Source: Loxodes magnus
Lineage: Eukaryota > Ciliophora > Karyorelictea > Loxodida > Loxodidae
Direction of reading: 5' to 3'
DNA length: 64,000 nt
Assembly: GCA_946699065.1 (NCBI GenBank)
Contig: CAMPDV010001974.1
Location: 1 to 64,000, forward strand
The notes below the pieces were generated by a model. It did not search any database, was not told where the DNA came from, and saw only the letters and a list, made by a program, of their open reading frames with translations. Below, in pieces: positions 1-11,528 of the stretch (within the stretch, counting starts at the first letter, position 1; every line of letters starts with the position of its first letter). Made by a program: the position numbers and the translations under genes.

Positions 1-252
1 AAAAGCAAGTAAAAGAGTGTGAAGATCATAATTGAAAGTATCTAGAAGTTAAATAAGATTTCTAAGAAAAGTGAAGTAGAAAAGCAAGTAAAAGAGTGTG
101 AAGATCATAATTGAAAGTATCTAGAAGTTAAATAATATTTCTAAGAAAAGTGAAGTAGATAAGCAAGTAAAAGAGTGTGAAGATCATAATTGAAAGTATC
201 TAGAAGTTAAATAAGATTTCTAAGAAAAGTGAAGTAGAAAAGCAAGTAAAAG

Positions 253-1279
253 AGTGTGAAGATCATAATTGAAAGTATCAAGAAGTTAAATAATATTTCT
301 AAGAAAAGTGAAGTAGATAAGCAAGTAAAAGAGTGTGAAGATCATAATTGAAAGTATCTAGAAGTTAAATAAGATTTCTAAGAAAAGTGAAGTAGATAAG
401 CAAGTAAAAGAGTGTGAAGATCATAATTGAAAGTATCTAGAAGTTAAATAATATTTCTAAGAAAAGTGAAGTAGATAAGCAAGTAAAAGAGTGTGAAGAT
501 CATAATTGAAAGTATCTAGAAGTTAAATAAGATTTCTAAGAAAAGTGAAGTAGAAAAGCAAGTAAAAGAGTGTGAAGATCATAATTGAAAGAATCAAGAA
601 GTTAAATAAGATTTCTAAGAAAAGTGAATAAGAAAAGCAAGTAAAAGAGTGTGAAGATCATAATTGAAAGTATCTAGAAGTTAAATAAGATTTCTAAGAA
701 AAGTGAATAAGAAAAGCAAGTAAAAGAGTGTGAAGATCATAATTGAAAGTATCAAGAAGTTAAATAATATTTCTAAGAAAAGTGAAGTAGAAAAGCAAGT
801 AAAAGAGTGTGAAGATCATAATTGAAAGAATCAAGAAGTTAAATAAGATTTCTAAGAAAAGTGAATAAGAAAAGCAAGTAAAAGAGTGTGAAGATCATAA
901 TTGAAAGTATCAAGAAGTTAAATAATATTTCTAAGAAAAGTGAAGTAGATAAGCAAGTAAAAGAGTGTGAAGATCATAATTGAAAGTATCAAGAAGTTAA
1001 ATAAGATTTCTAAGAAAAGTGAAGTAGATAAGCAAGTAAAAGAGTGTGAAGATCATAATTGAAAGTATCTAGAAGTTAAATAATATTTCTAAGAAAAGTG
1101 AAGTAGAAAAGCAAGTAAAAGAGTGTGAAGATCATAATTGAAAGTATCAAGAAGTTAAATAATATTTCTAAGAAAAGTGAAGTAGAAAAGCAAGTAAAAG
1201 AGTGTGAAGATCATAATTGAAAGAATCAAGAAGTTAAATAAGATTTCTAAGAAAAGTGAATAAGAAAAGCAAGTAAAAG
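253..1279 (+). repeat. 1185-bp higher-order repeat, copy 1
   Basis: Thirteen consecutive A monomers carry the same ordered series of variants as the thirteen at 1438-2464. The offset is 1185 bases, exactly 15 monomers. Markers include the aatcaag monomers at 569, 806 and 1201, each with a gaataag tail. Two intervening monomers (1280 and 1359) complete the unit. Confidence 0.85.
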
Positions 1280-1437
1280 AGTGTGAAGATCATAATTGAA
1301 AGTATCAAGAAGTTAAATAATATTTCTAAGAAAAGTGAAGTAGATAAGCAAGTAAAAGAGTGTGAAGATCATAATTGAAAGTATCAAGAAGTTAAATAAT
1401 ATTTCTAAGAAAAGTGAAGTAGAAAAGCAAGTAAAAG

Positions 1438-2464
1438 AGTGTGAAGATCATAATTGAAAGTATCAAGAAGTTAAATAATATTTCTAAGAAAAGTGAAGTA
1501 GATAAGCAAGTAAAAGAGTGTGAAGATCATAATTGAAAGTATCTAGAAGTTAAATAAGATTTCTAAGAAAAGTGAAGTAGATAAGCAAGTAAAAGAGTGT
1601 GAAGATCATAATTGAAAGTATCTAGAAGTTAAATAATATTTCTAAGAAAAGTGAAGTAGATAAGCAAGTAAAAGAGTGTGAAGATCATAATTGAAAGTAT
1701 CTAGAAGTTAAATAAGATTTCTAAGAAAAGTGAAGTAGAAAAGCAAGTAAAAGAGTGTGAAGATCATAATTGAAAGAATCAAGAAGTTAAATAAGATTTC
1801 TAAGAAAAGTGAATAAGAAAAGCAAGTAAAAGAGTGTGAAGATCATAATTGAAAGTATCTAGAAGTTAAATAAGATTTCTAAGAAAAGTGAATAAGAAAA
1901 GCAAGTAAAAGAGTGTGAAGATCATAATTGAAAGTATCAAGAAGTTAAATAATATTTCTAAGAAAAGTGAAGTAGAAAAGCAAGTAAAAGAGTGTGAAGA
2001 TCATAATTGAAAGAATCAAGAAGTTAAATAAGATTTCTAAGAAAAGTGAATAAGAAAAGCAAGTAAAAGAGTGTGAAGATCATAATTGAAAGTATCAAGA
2101 AGTTAAATAATATTTCTAAGAAAAGTGAAGTAGATAAGCAAGTAAAAGAGTGTGAAGATCATAATTGAAAGTATCAAGAAGTTAAATAAGATTTCTAAGA
2201 AAAGTGAAGTAGATAAGCAAGTAAAAGAGTGTGAAGATCATAATTGAAAGTATCTAGAAGTTAAATAATATTTCTAAGAAAAGTGAAGTAGAAAAGCAAG
2301 TAAAAGAGTGTGAAGATCATAATTGAAAGTATCAAGAAGTTAAATAATATTTCTAAGAAAAGTGAAGTAGAAAAGCAAGTAAAAGAGTGTGAAGATCATA
2401 ATTGAAAGAATCAAGAAGTTAAATAAGATTTCTAAGAAAAGTGAATAAAAAAAGCAAGTAAAAG
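1438..2464 (+). repeat. 1185-bp higher-order repeat, copy 2
   Basis: Repeats the variant order of 253-1279 monomer by monomer, with aatcaag monomers at 1754, 1991 and 2386. The only difference I noticed is in the last tail, gaataaaaaa in place of gaataagaaa. Confidence 0.85.
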
Positions 2465-2543
2465 AGTGTGAAGATCATAATTGAAAGTATCTAGAAGTTA
2501 AATAAGATTTCTAAGAAAAGTGAAGTAGAAAAGCTTGTAAAAG

Positions 2544-2629
2544 AGTGTGAAAATCATAATTGAAAGTAATAAAATGAGAAAGAGAGATTAGATTTCAAAG
2601 AAAAGAGAAAAAAGAAATGTAAGTAAAAG
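2544..2629 (+). repeat. 86-bp type C monomer, subtype a
   Basis: Head agtgtgaaaatcat, middle aataaaatgagaaagag, tail tttcaaagaaaagag then aaatgtaagtaaaag. The head is A-like, the middle is the B motif with five bases fewer, and the tail is found in neither consensus. The preceding monomer carries an AAGCTT site at 2531. Confidence 0.9.
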
Positions 2630-3024
2630 AGTGTGAAGATCATAATTGAAAGTATCTAGAAGTTAAATAAGATTTCTAAGAAAAGTGAAGTAGAAAAGCA
2701 AGTAAAAGAGTGTGAAGATCATAATTGAAAGTATCTAGAAGTTAAATAAGATTTCTAAGAAAAGTGAAGTAGAAAAGCAAGTAAAAGAGTGTGAAGATCA
2801 TAATTGAAAGTATCTAGAAGTTAAATAAGATTTCTAAGAAAAGTGAAGTAGAAAAGAAAGTAAAAGAGTGTGAAGATCATAATTGAAAGTATCTAGAAGT
2901 TAAATAATATTTCTAAGAAAAGTGAATAAGAAAAGCAAGTAAAAGAGTGTGAAGATCATAATTGAAAGTATCTAGAAGTTAAATAAGATTTCTAAGAAAA
3001 GTGAAGTAGAAAAGCTTGTAAAAG
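2544..3024 (+). repeat. 481-bp higher-order unit (C + five A)
   Basis: One 86-bp type C monomer followed by five 79-bp A monomers (86 + 395 = 481). The last A ends in the variant aaaagcttgtaaaag, just before the next C at 3025. The same composition recurs at 3828-4308. Confidence 0.85.
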
Positions 3025-3110
3025 AGTGTGAAAATCATAATTGAAAGTAATAAAATGAGAAAGAGAGATTAGATTTCAAAGAAAAGAGAAAAAAGAAATG
3101 TAAGTAAAAG
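3025..3110 (+). repeat. 86-bp type C monomer, subtype a
   Basis: Second C of the same form, 481 bases after the first, with AAGCTT in the preceding tail at 3012. Confidence 0.9.
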
Positions 3111-3426
3111 AGTGTGAAGATCATAATTGAAAGTATCTAGAAGTTAAATAAGATTTCTAAGAAAAGTGAAGTAGAAAAGCAAGTAAAAGAGTGTGAAGAT
3201 CATAATTGAAAGTATCAAGAAGTTAAATAATATTTCTAAGAAAAGTGAAGTAGAAAAGCAAGTAAAAGAGTGTGAAGATCATAATTGAAAGAATCAAGAA
3301 GTTAAATAAGATTTCTAAGAAAAGTGAATAAGAAAAGCAAGTAAAAGAGTGTGAAGATCATAATTGAAAGTATCTAGAAGTTAAATAAGATTTCTAAGAA
3401 AAGTGAAGTAGAAAAGCTTGTAAAAG

Positions 3427-3511
3427 AGTGTGAAAATCATAATTGAAAGTAATAAAATGAGAAAGAGAGATTAGATTTCTAAGAAAAGTGAAGTAGATAA
3501 GCAAGTAAAAG
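3427..3511 (+). repeat. 85-bp recombinant monomer: C head, A tail
   Basis: It has the C head (gaaaatcat) and C middle (aataaaatgagaaagag) but continues into the ordinary A tail, tttctaagaaaagtg and gaagtagataagc. At 85 bp it matches the expected product of a C-to-A exchange in or near the shared agattt stretch. AAGCTT precedes it at 3414. Confidence 0.85.
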
Positions 3512-3827
3512 AGTGTGAAGATCATAATTGAAAGTATCTAGAAGTTAAATAATATTTCTAAGAAAAGTGAAGTAGAAAAGCAAGTAAAAGAGTGTGAAGA
3601 TCATAATTGAAAGTATCAAGAAGTTAAATAATATTTCTAAGAAAAGTGAAGTAGAAAAGCAAGTAAAAGAGTGTGAAGATCATAATTGAAAGAATCAAGA
3701 AGTTAAATAAGATTTCTAAGAAAAGTGAATAAGAAAAGCAAGTAAAAGAGTGTGAAGATCATAATTGAAAGTATCTAGAAGTTAAATAAGATTTCTAAGA
3801 AAAGTGAAGTAGAAAAGCTTGTAAAAG

Positions 3828-3913
3828 AGTGTGAAAATCATAATTGAAAGTAATAAAATGAGAAAGAGAGATTAGATTTCAAAGAAAAGAGAAAAAAGAA
3901 ATGTAAGTAAAAG
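3828..3913 (+). repeat. 86-bp type C monomer, subtype a
   Basis: Full C with the gaaaatcat head and the aaatgtaagtaaaag tail. AAGCTT lies just upstream at 3815. Confidence 0.9.
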
Positions 3914-4308
3914 AGTGTGAAGATCATAATTGAAAGTATCTAGAAGTTAAATAAGATTTCTAAGAAAAGTGAAGTAGAAAAGCAAGTAAAAGAGTGTGAA
4001 GATCATAATTGAAAGTATCTAGAAGTTAAATAAGATTTCTAAGAAAAGTGAAGTAGAAAAGCAAGTAAAAGAGTGTGAAGATCATAATTGAAAGTATCTA
4101 GAAGTTAAATAAGATTTCTAAGAAAAGTGAAGTAGAAAAGAAAGTAAAAGAGTGTGAAGATCATAATTGAAAGTATCTAGAAGTTAAATAATATTTCTAA
4201 GAAAAGTGAATAAGAAAAGCAAGTAAAAGAGTGTGAAGATCATAATTGAAAGTATCTAGAAGTTAAATAAGATTTCTAAGAAAAGTGAAGTAGAAAAGCT
4301 TGTAAAAG
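3828..4308 (+). repeat. 481-bp higher-order unit (C + five A), second occurrence
   Basis: Same composition and length as 2544-3024, again followed at once by another C at 4309. The two occurrences are separated by shorter units of 402 and 401 bp, each with four A monomers in place of five. Confidence 0.85.
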
Positions 4309-4394
4309 AGTGTGAAAATCATAATTGAAAGTAATAAAATGAGAAAGAGAGATTAGATTTCAAAGAAAAGAGAAAAAAGAAATGTAAGTAAAAG
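4309..4394 (+). repeat. 86-bp type C monomer, subtype a
   Basis: Full C, 481 bases after the previous one, with AAGCTT at 4296. It belongs to the segment duplicated at 7010-8281. Confidence 0.9.
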
Positions 4395-5263
4395 AGTGTG
4401 AAGATCATAATTGAAAGTATCTAGAAGTTAAATAAGATTTCTAAGAAAAGTGAAGTAGAAAAGCAAGTAAAAGAGTGTGAAGATCATAATTGAAAGTTTC
4501 TAAAGGTTAAATAAGATTTCTAAGAAAAGTGAAGTAGAAAAGCAAGTAAAAGAGTGTGAAGATCATAATTGAAAGTATCTAGAAGTTAAATAAGATTTCT
4601 AAGAAAAGTGAAGTAGAAAAGAAAGTAAAAGAGTGTGAAGATCATAATTGAAAGTATCTAGAAGTTAAATAAGATTTCTAAGAAAAGTGAATAAGAAAAG
4701 CAAGTAAAAGAGTGTGAAGATCATAATTGAAAGTATCTAGAAGTTAAATAAGATTTCTAAGAAAAGTGAAGTAGAAAAGCAAGTAAAAGAGTGTGAAGAT
4801 CATAATTGAAAGTATCTAGAAGTTAAATAAGATTTCTAAGAAAAGTGAAGTAGAAAAGCAAGTAAAAGAGTGTGAAGATCATAATTGAAAGTATCTAGAA
4901 GTTAAATAAGTTTTCTAAGAAAAGTGAAGTAGAAAAGCAAGTAAAAGAGTGTGAAGATCATAATTGAAAGTATCTAGAAGTTAAATAAGATTTCTAAGAA
5001 AAGTGAAGTAGAAAAGCAAGTAAAAGAGTGTGAAGATCATAATTGAAAGTATCAAGAAGTTAAATAATATTTCTAAGAAAAGTGAAGTAGAAAAGCAAGT
5101 AAAAGAGTGTGAAGATCATAATTGAAAGTATCTAGAAGTTAAATAAGATTTCTAAGAAAAGTGAAGTAGAAAAGCAAGTAAAAGAGTGTGAAGATCATAA
5201 TTGAAAGTATCTAGAAGTTAAATAAGATTTCTAAGAAAAGTGAAGTAGAAAAGCAAGTAAAAG

Positions 5264-5343
5264 AGTGTGAAGATCATAATTGAAAGTATCTAGAAGTTAA
5301 ATAAGATTTCTAAGAAAAGAGAATAAAGAAATGTAAAAAAAAG
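5264..5343 (+). repeat. 80-bp recombinant monomer: A head, C-b-like tail
   Basis: The A head and middle (tatctagaagttaaataag) are followed by tttctaagaaaagagaat and then aaagaaatgtaaaa, the tail of C subtype b. The C tail is one base longer than the A tail, which gives 80 bp. Confidence 0.85.
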
Positions 5344-5580
5344 AGTGTGAAGATCATAATTGAAAGTATCTAGAAGTTAAATAATATTTCTAAGAAAAGT
5401 GAAGTAGAAAAGCAAGTAAAAGAGTGTGAAGATCATAATTGAAAGTATCTAGAAGTTAAATAAGATTTCTAAGAAAAGTGAAGTAGAAAAGCAAGTAAAA
5501 GAGTGTGAAGATCATAATTGAAAGTATCTAGAAGTTAAATAATATTTCTAAGAAAAGTGAAGTAGATAAGCAAGTAAAAG

Positions 5581-5666
5581 AGTGTGAAGATCATAATTGA
5601 AAGTAATAAAATGAGAAAGAGAGATTAGATTTCAAAGAAAAGAGAATAAAGAAATGTAAAAAAAAG
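5581..5666 (+). repeat. 86-bp type C monomer, subtype b
   Basis: Middle and length are as in subtype a. The head is the ordinary gaagatcat, the tail reads agaataaagaaatg followed by a run of A, and there is no AAGCTT upstream. The next monomer has the rare tttctaaagg. Confidence 0.88.
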
Positions 5667-7088
5667 AGTGTGAAGATCATAATTGAAAGTTTCTAAAGGT
5701 TAAAAAAGATTTCTAAGAAAAGTGAAGTAGAAAAGCAAGTAAAAGAGTGTGAAGATCATAATTGAAAGTATCAAGAAGTTAAATAATATTTCTAAGAAAA
5801 GTGAAGTAGATAAGCAAGTAAAAGAGTGTGAAGATCATAATTGAAAGTATCTAGAAGTTAAATAAGATTTCTAAGAAAAGTGAAGTAGATAAGCAAGTAA
5901 AAGAGTGTGAAGATCATAATTGAAAGTATCTAGAAGTTAAATAATATTTCTAAGAAAAGTGAAGTAGATAAGCAAGTAAAAGAGTGTGAAGATCATAATT
6001 GAAAGTATCTAGAAGTTAAATAAGATTTCTAAGAAAAGTGAAGTAGAAAAGCAAGTAAAAGAGTGTGAAGATCATAATTGAAAGTATCTAGAAGTTAAAT
6101 AAGATTTCTAAGAAAAGTGAAGTAGAAAAGCAAGTAAAAGAGTGTGAAGATCATAATTGAAAGTATCTAGAAGTTAAATAAGATTTCTAAGAAAAGTGAA
6201 GTAGAAAAGCAAGTAAAAGAGTGTGAAGATCATAATTGAAAGTATCTAGAAGTTAAATAAGTTTTCTAAGAAAAGTGAAGTAGAAAAGCAAGTAAAAGAG
6301 TGTGAAGATCATAATTGAAAGTATCAAGAAGTTAAATAATATTTCTAAGAAAAGTGAAGTAGATAAGCAAGTAAAAGAGTGTGAAGATCATAATTGAAAA
6401 TATCAATAAGTTAAATAAGATTTCTAAGAAAAGTGAAGTAGAAAAGCAAGTAAAAGAGTGTGAAGATCATAATTGAAAGTATCTAGAAGTTAAATAAGAT
6501 TTCTAAGAAAAGTGAAGTAGAAAAGCAAGTAAAAGAGTGTGAAGATCATAATTGAAAGTATCTAGAAGTTAAATAATATTTCTAAGAAAAGTGAAGTAGA
6601 AAAGCAAGTAAAAGAGTGTGAAGATCATAATTGAAAGTATCTAGAAGTTAAATAATATTTCTAAGAAAAGTGAATAAGAAAAGCAAGTAAAAGAGTGTGA
6701 AGATCATAATTGAAAGTATCTAGAAGTTAAATAATATTTCTAAGAAAAGTGAAGTAGAAAAGCAAGTAAAAGAGTGTGAAGATCATAATTGAAAGTATCT
6801 AGAAGTTAAATAAGATTTCTAAGAAAAGTGAAGTAGAAAAGCAAGTAAAAGAGTGTGAAGATCATAATTGAAAGTATCAAGAAGTTAAATAATATTTCTA
6901 AGAAAAGTGAAGTAGAAAAGCAAGTAAAAGAGTGTGAAGATCATAATTGAAAGAATCAAGAAGTTAAATAAGATTTCTAAGAAAAGTGAATAAGAAAAGC
7001 AAGTAAAAGAGTGTGAAGATCATAATTGAAAGTATCTAGAAGTTAAATAAGATTTCTAAGAAAAGTGAAGTAGAAAAGCTTGTAAAAG

Positions 7089-7174
7089 AGTGTGAAAATC
7101 ATAATTGAAAGTAATAAAATGAGAAAGAGAGATTAGATTTCAAAGAAAAGAGAAAAAAGAAATGTAAGTAAAAG
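7089..7174 (+). repeat. 86-bp type C monomer, subtype a
   Basis: Corresponds to the C at 4309 in the duplicated segment. AAGCTT is at 7076 in the preceding tail. Confidence 0.9.
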
Positions 7175-8043
7175 AGTGTGAAGATCATAATTGAAAGTAT
7201 CTAGAAGTTAAATAAGATTTCTAAGAAAAGTGAAGTAGAAAAGCAAGTAAAAGAGTGTGAAGATCATAATTGAAAGTTTCTAAAGGTTAAATAAGATTTC
7301 TAAGAAAAGTGAAGTAGAAAAGCAAGTAAAAGAGTGTGATGATCATAATTGAAAGTATCTAGAAGTTAAATAAGATTTCTAAGAAAAGTGAAGTAGAAAA
7401 GAAAGTAAAAGAGTGTGAAGATCATAATTGAAAGTATCTAGAAGTTAAATAATATTTCTAAGAAAAGTGAATAAGAAAAGCAAGTAAAAGAGTGTGAAGA
7501 TCATAATTGAAATTATCTAGAAGTTAAATAAGATTTCTAAGAAAAGTGAAGTAGAAAAGCAAGTAAAAGAGTGTGAAGATCATAATTGAAAGTATCTAGA
7601 AGTTAAATAAGATTTCTAAGAAAAGTGAAGTAGAAAAGCAAGTAAAAGAGTGTGAAGATCATAATTGAAAGTATCTAGAAGTTAAATAAGTTTTCTAAGA
7701 AAAGTGAAGTAGAAAAGCAAGTAAAAGAGTGTGAAGATCATAATTGAAAGTATCTAGAAGTTAAATAAGATTTCTAAGAAAAGTGAAGTAGAAAAGCAAG
7801 TAAAAGAGTGTGAAGATCATAATTGAAAGTATCAAGAAGTTAAATAATATTTCTAAGAAAAGTGAAGTAGAAAAGCAAGTAAAAGAGTGTGAAGATCATA
7901 ATTGAAAGTATCTAGAAGTTAAATAAGATTTCTAAGAAAAGTGAAGTAGAAAAGCAAGTAAAAGAGTGTGAAGATCATAATTGAAAGTATCTAGAAGTTA
8001 AATAAGATTTCTAAGAAAAGTGAAGTAGAAAAGCAAGTAAAAG

Positions 8044-8123
8044 AGTGTGAAGATCATAATTGAAAGTATCTAGAAGTTAAATAAGATTTCTAAGAAAAGA
8101 GAATAAAGAAATGTAAAAAAAAG
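8044..8123 (+). repeat. 80-bp recombinant monomer: A head, C-b-like tail
   Basis: Duplicate of the 80-bp monomer at 5264, 2780 bases downstream, with the same gaataaagaaatg tail. Confidence 0.85.
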
Positions 8124-9387
8124 AGTGTGAAGATCATAATTGAAAGTATCTAGAAGTTAAATAATATTTCTAAGAAAAGTGAAGTAGAAAAGCAAGTAAA
8201 AGAGTGTGAAGATCATAATTGAAAGTATCTAGAAGTTAAATAAGATTTCTAAGAAAAGTGAAGTAGAAAAGCAAGTAAAAGAGTGTGAAGATCATAATTG
8301 AAAGTATCTAGAAGTTAAATAAGATTTCTAAGAAAAGTGAAGTAGAAAAGCAAGTAAAAGAGTGTGAAGATCATAATTGAAAGTATCTAGAAGTTAAATA
8401 AGATTTCTAAGAAAAGTGAATAAGAAAAGCAAGTAAAAGAGTGTGAAGATCATAATTGAAAGTATCTAGAAGTTAAATAAGATTTCTAAGAAAAGTGAAG
8501 TAGAAAAGCAAGTAAAAGAGTGTGAAGATCATAATTGAAAGTATCTAGAAGTTAAATAAGATTTCTAAGAAAAGTGAAGTAGAAAAGCAAGTAAAAGAGT
8601 GTGAAGATCATAATTGAAAGTATCTAGAAGTTAAATAAGTTTTCTAAGAAAAGTGAAGTAGAAAAGCAAGTAAAAGAGTGTGAAGATCATAATTGAAAGT
8701 ATCTAGAAGTTAAATAAGTTTTCTAAGAAAAGTGAAGTAGAAAAGCAAGTAAAAGAGTGTGAAGATCATAATTGAAAGTATCAAGAAGTTAAATAATATT
8801 TCTAAGAAAAGTGAAGTAGAAAAGCAAGTAAAAGAGTGTGAAGATCATAATTGAAAGTATCTAGAAGTTAAATAAGATTTCTAAGAAAAGTGAAGTAGAA
8901 AAGCAAGTAAAAGAGTGTGAAGATCATAATTGAAAGTATCTAGAAGTTAAATAAGATTTCTAAGAAAAGTGAAGTAGAAAAGCAAGTAAAAGAGTGTGAA
9001 GATCATAATTGAAAGTATCTAGAAGTTAAATAAGATTTCTAAGAAAAGTGAAGTAGAAAAGCAAGTAAAAGAGTGTGAAGATCATAATTGAAAGTATCTA
9101 GAAGTTAAATAATATTTCTAAGAAAAGTGAAGTAGAAAAGCAAGTAAAAGAGTGTGAAGATCATAATTGAAAGTATCTAGAAGTTAAATAAGATTTCTAA
9201 GAAAAGTGAAGTAGAAAAGCAAGTAAAAGAGTGTGAAGATCATAATTGAAAGTATCTAGAAGTTAAATAAGATTTCTAAGAAAAGTGAAGTAGAAAAGCA
9301 AGTAAAAGAGTGTGAAGATCATAATTGAAAGTATCTAGAAGTTAAATAATATTTCTAAGAAAAGTGAAGTAGATAAGCAAGTAAAAG

Positions 9388-9473
9388 AGTGTGAAGATCA
9401 TAATTGAAAGTAATAAAATGAGAAAGAGAGATTAGATTTCAAAGAAAAGAGAATAAAGAAATGTAAAAAAAAG
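9388..9473 (+). repeat. 86-bp type C monomer, subtype b
   Basis: Same form as 5581: gaagatcat head, aataaaatgag middle, gaataaagaaatg tail. This is the C monomer closest to the A/B border. Confidence 0.88.
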
Positions 9474-9868
9474 AGTGTGAAGATCATAATTGAAAGTATC
9501 TAGAAGTTAAATAAGATTTCTAAGAAAAGTGAAGTAGAAAAGCAAGTAAAAGAGTGTGAAGATCATAATTGAAAGTATCTAGAAGTTAAATAATATTTCT
9601 AAGAAAAGTGAAGTAGAAAAGCAAGTAAAAGAGTGTGAAGATCATAATTGAAAGTATCTAGAAGTTAAATAATATTTCTAAGAAAAGTGAAGTAGAAAAG
9701 CAAGTAAAAGAGTGTGAAGATCATAATTGAAAGTATCTAGAAGTTAAATAAGATTTCTAAGAAAAGTGAAGTAGAAAAGCAAGTAAAAGAGTGTGAAGAT
9801 CATAATTGAAAGTATCAAGAAGTTAAATAATATTTCTAAGAAAAGTGAAGTAGAAAAGCAAGTAAAAG

Positions 9869-9948
9869 AGTGTGAAGATCATAATTGAAAGTATCTAGAA
9901 GTTAAATAAGATTTCAAAGAAAAGAGAAAAAAGAAATGTAAGTAAAAG
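9869..9948 (+). repeat. 80-bp recombinant monomer: A head, C-a tail
   Basis: A head and middle, then tttcaaagaaaagag and aaatgtaagtaaaag, the tail of C subtype a. The next monomer opens with gaaaatcat, the head typical of subtype a, but has an A middle. Confidence 0.85.
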
Positions 9949-11528
9949 AGTGTGAAAATCATAATTGAAAGTATCTAGAAGTTAAATAAGATTTCTAAGA
10001 AAAGTGAAGTAGAAAAGCAAGTAAAAGAGTGTGAAGATCATAATTGAAAGTATCTAGAAGTTAAATAAGATTTCTAAGAAAAGTGAAGTAGAAAAGCAAG
10101 TAAAAGAGTGTGAAGATCATAATTGAAAGTATCTAGAAGTTAAATAAGATTTCTAAGAAAAGTGAAGTAGAAAAGCAAGTAAAAGAGTGTGAAGATCATA
10201 ATTGAAAGTATCAAGAAGTTAAATAATATTTCTAAGAAAAGTGAAGTAGATAAGCAAGTAAAAGAGTGTGAAGATCATAATTGAAAGTATCAAGAAGTTA
10301 AATAAGATTTCTAAGAAAAGTGAAGTAGAAAAGCAAGTAAAAGAGTGTGAAGATCATAATTGAAAGTATCTAGAAGTTAAATAAGATTTCTAAGAAAAGT
10401 GAAGTAGAAAAGCAAGTAAAAGAGTGTGAAGATCATAATTGAAAGTATCTAGAAGTTAAATAAGATTTCTAAGAAAAGTGAAGTAGAAAAGAAAGTAAAA
10501 GAGTGTGAAGATCATAATTGAAAGTATCTAAAGGTTAAATAAGATTTCTAAGAAAAGTGAAGTAGAAAAGCAAGTAAAAGAGTGTGAAGATCATAATTGA
10601 AAGTATCTAGAAGTTAAATAAGATTTCTAAGAAAAGTGAAGTAGAAAAGAAAGTAAAAGAGTGTGAAGATCATAATTGAAAGTATCTAGAAGTTAAATAA
10701 TATTTCTAAGAAAAGTGAATAAGAAAAGCAAGTAAAAGAGTGTGAAGATCATAATTGAAAGTATCTAGAAGTTAAATAAGATTTCTAAGAAAAGTGAAGT
10801 AGAAAAGCAAGTAAAAGAGTGTGAAGATCATAATTGAAAGTATCTAGAAGTTAAATAAGATTTCTAAGAAAAGTGAAGTAGAAAAGCAAGTAAAAGAGTG
10901 TGAAGATCATAATTGAAAGTATCTAGAAGTTAAATAAGTTTTCTAAGAAAAGTGAAGTAGAAAAGAAAGTAAAAGAGTGTGAAGATCATAATTGAAAGTA
11001 TCTAGAAGTTAAATAATATTTCTAAGAAAAGTGAATAAGAAAAGCAAGTAAAAGAGTGTGAAGATCATAATTGAAAGAATCAAGAAGTTAAATAAGATTT
11101 CTAAGAAAAGTGAAGTAGATAAGCAAGTAAAAGAGTGTGAAGATCATAATTGAAAGTATCTAGAAGTTAAATAAGATTTCTAAGAAAAGTGAAGTAGATA
11201 AGCAAGTAAAAGAGTGTGAAGATCATAATTGAAAGTATCTAGAAGTTAAATAATATTTCTAAGAAAAGTGAAGTAGAAAAGCAAGTAAAAGAGTGTGAAG
11301 ATCATAATTGAAAGTATCTAGAAGTTAAATAAGATTTCTAAGAAAAGTGAAGTAGAAAAGCAAGTAAAAGAGTGTGAAGATCATAATTGAAAGTATCTAG
11401 AAGTTAAATAAGATTTCTAAGAAAAGTGAAGTAGAAAAGCAAGTAAAAGAGTGTGAAGATCATAATTGAAAGTATCTAGAAGTTAAATAAGATTTCTAAG
11501 AAAAGTGAAGTAGAAAAGCAAGTAAAAG

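Larger units (their letters stand above)
4230..5501 (+). repeat. Segmental duplication inside family A, left copy
   Basis: Sixteen monomers in the same order as 7010-8281, offset 2780 bases. Shared rare markers are the type C monomer, an A with tttctaaagg, a tail with aaaagaaagt, a monomer with aagttttct, and the 80-bp monomer. Confidence 0.8.
7010..8281 (+). repeat. Segmental duplication inside family A, right copy
   Basis: Matches 4230-5501 monomer for monomer. I noticed only a few single-base differences: gtgatgatc near 7333, ataat for ataag in the monomer at 7412, and gaaatt for gaaagt in the one at 7491. Confidence 0.8.

Noticed and set aside
1..2464. CRISPR array: regular short repeats with variable segments
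   Set aside because: The repeats are contiguous 79-bp monomers without unique spacers. The variable sites are a few shared alleles, and the array is tens of kilobases long in several HOR layers.
5581..5666. Type C monomers as remnants of an inserted mobile element
   Set aside because: They have no terminal repeats, target-site duplication or coding remnant, and they keep monomer phase and share both ends with A, which fits a satellite variant.
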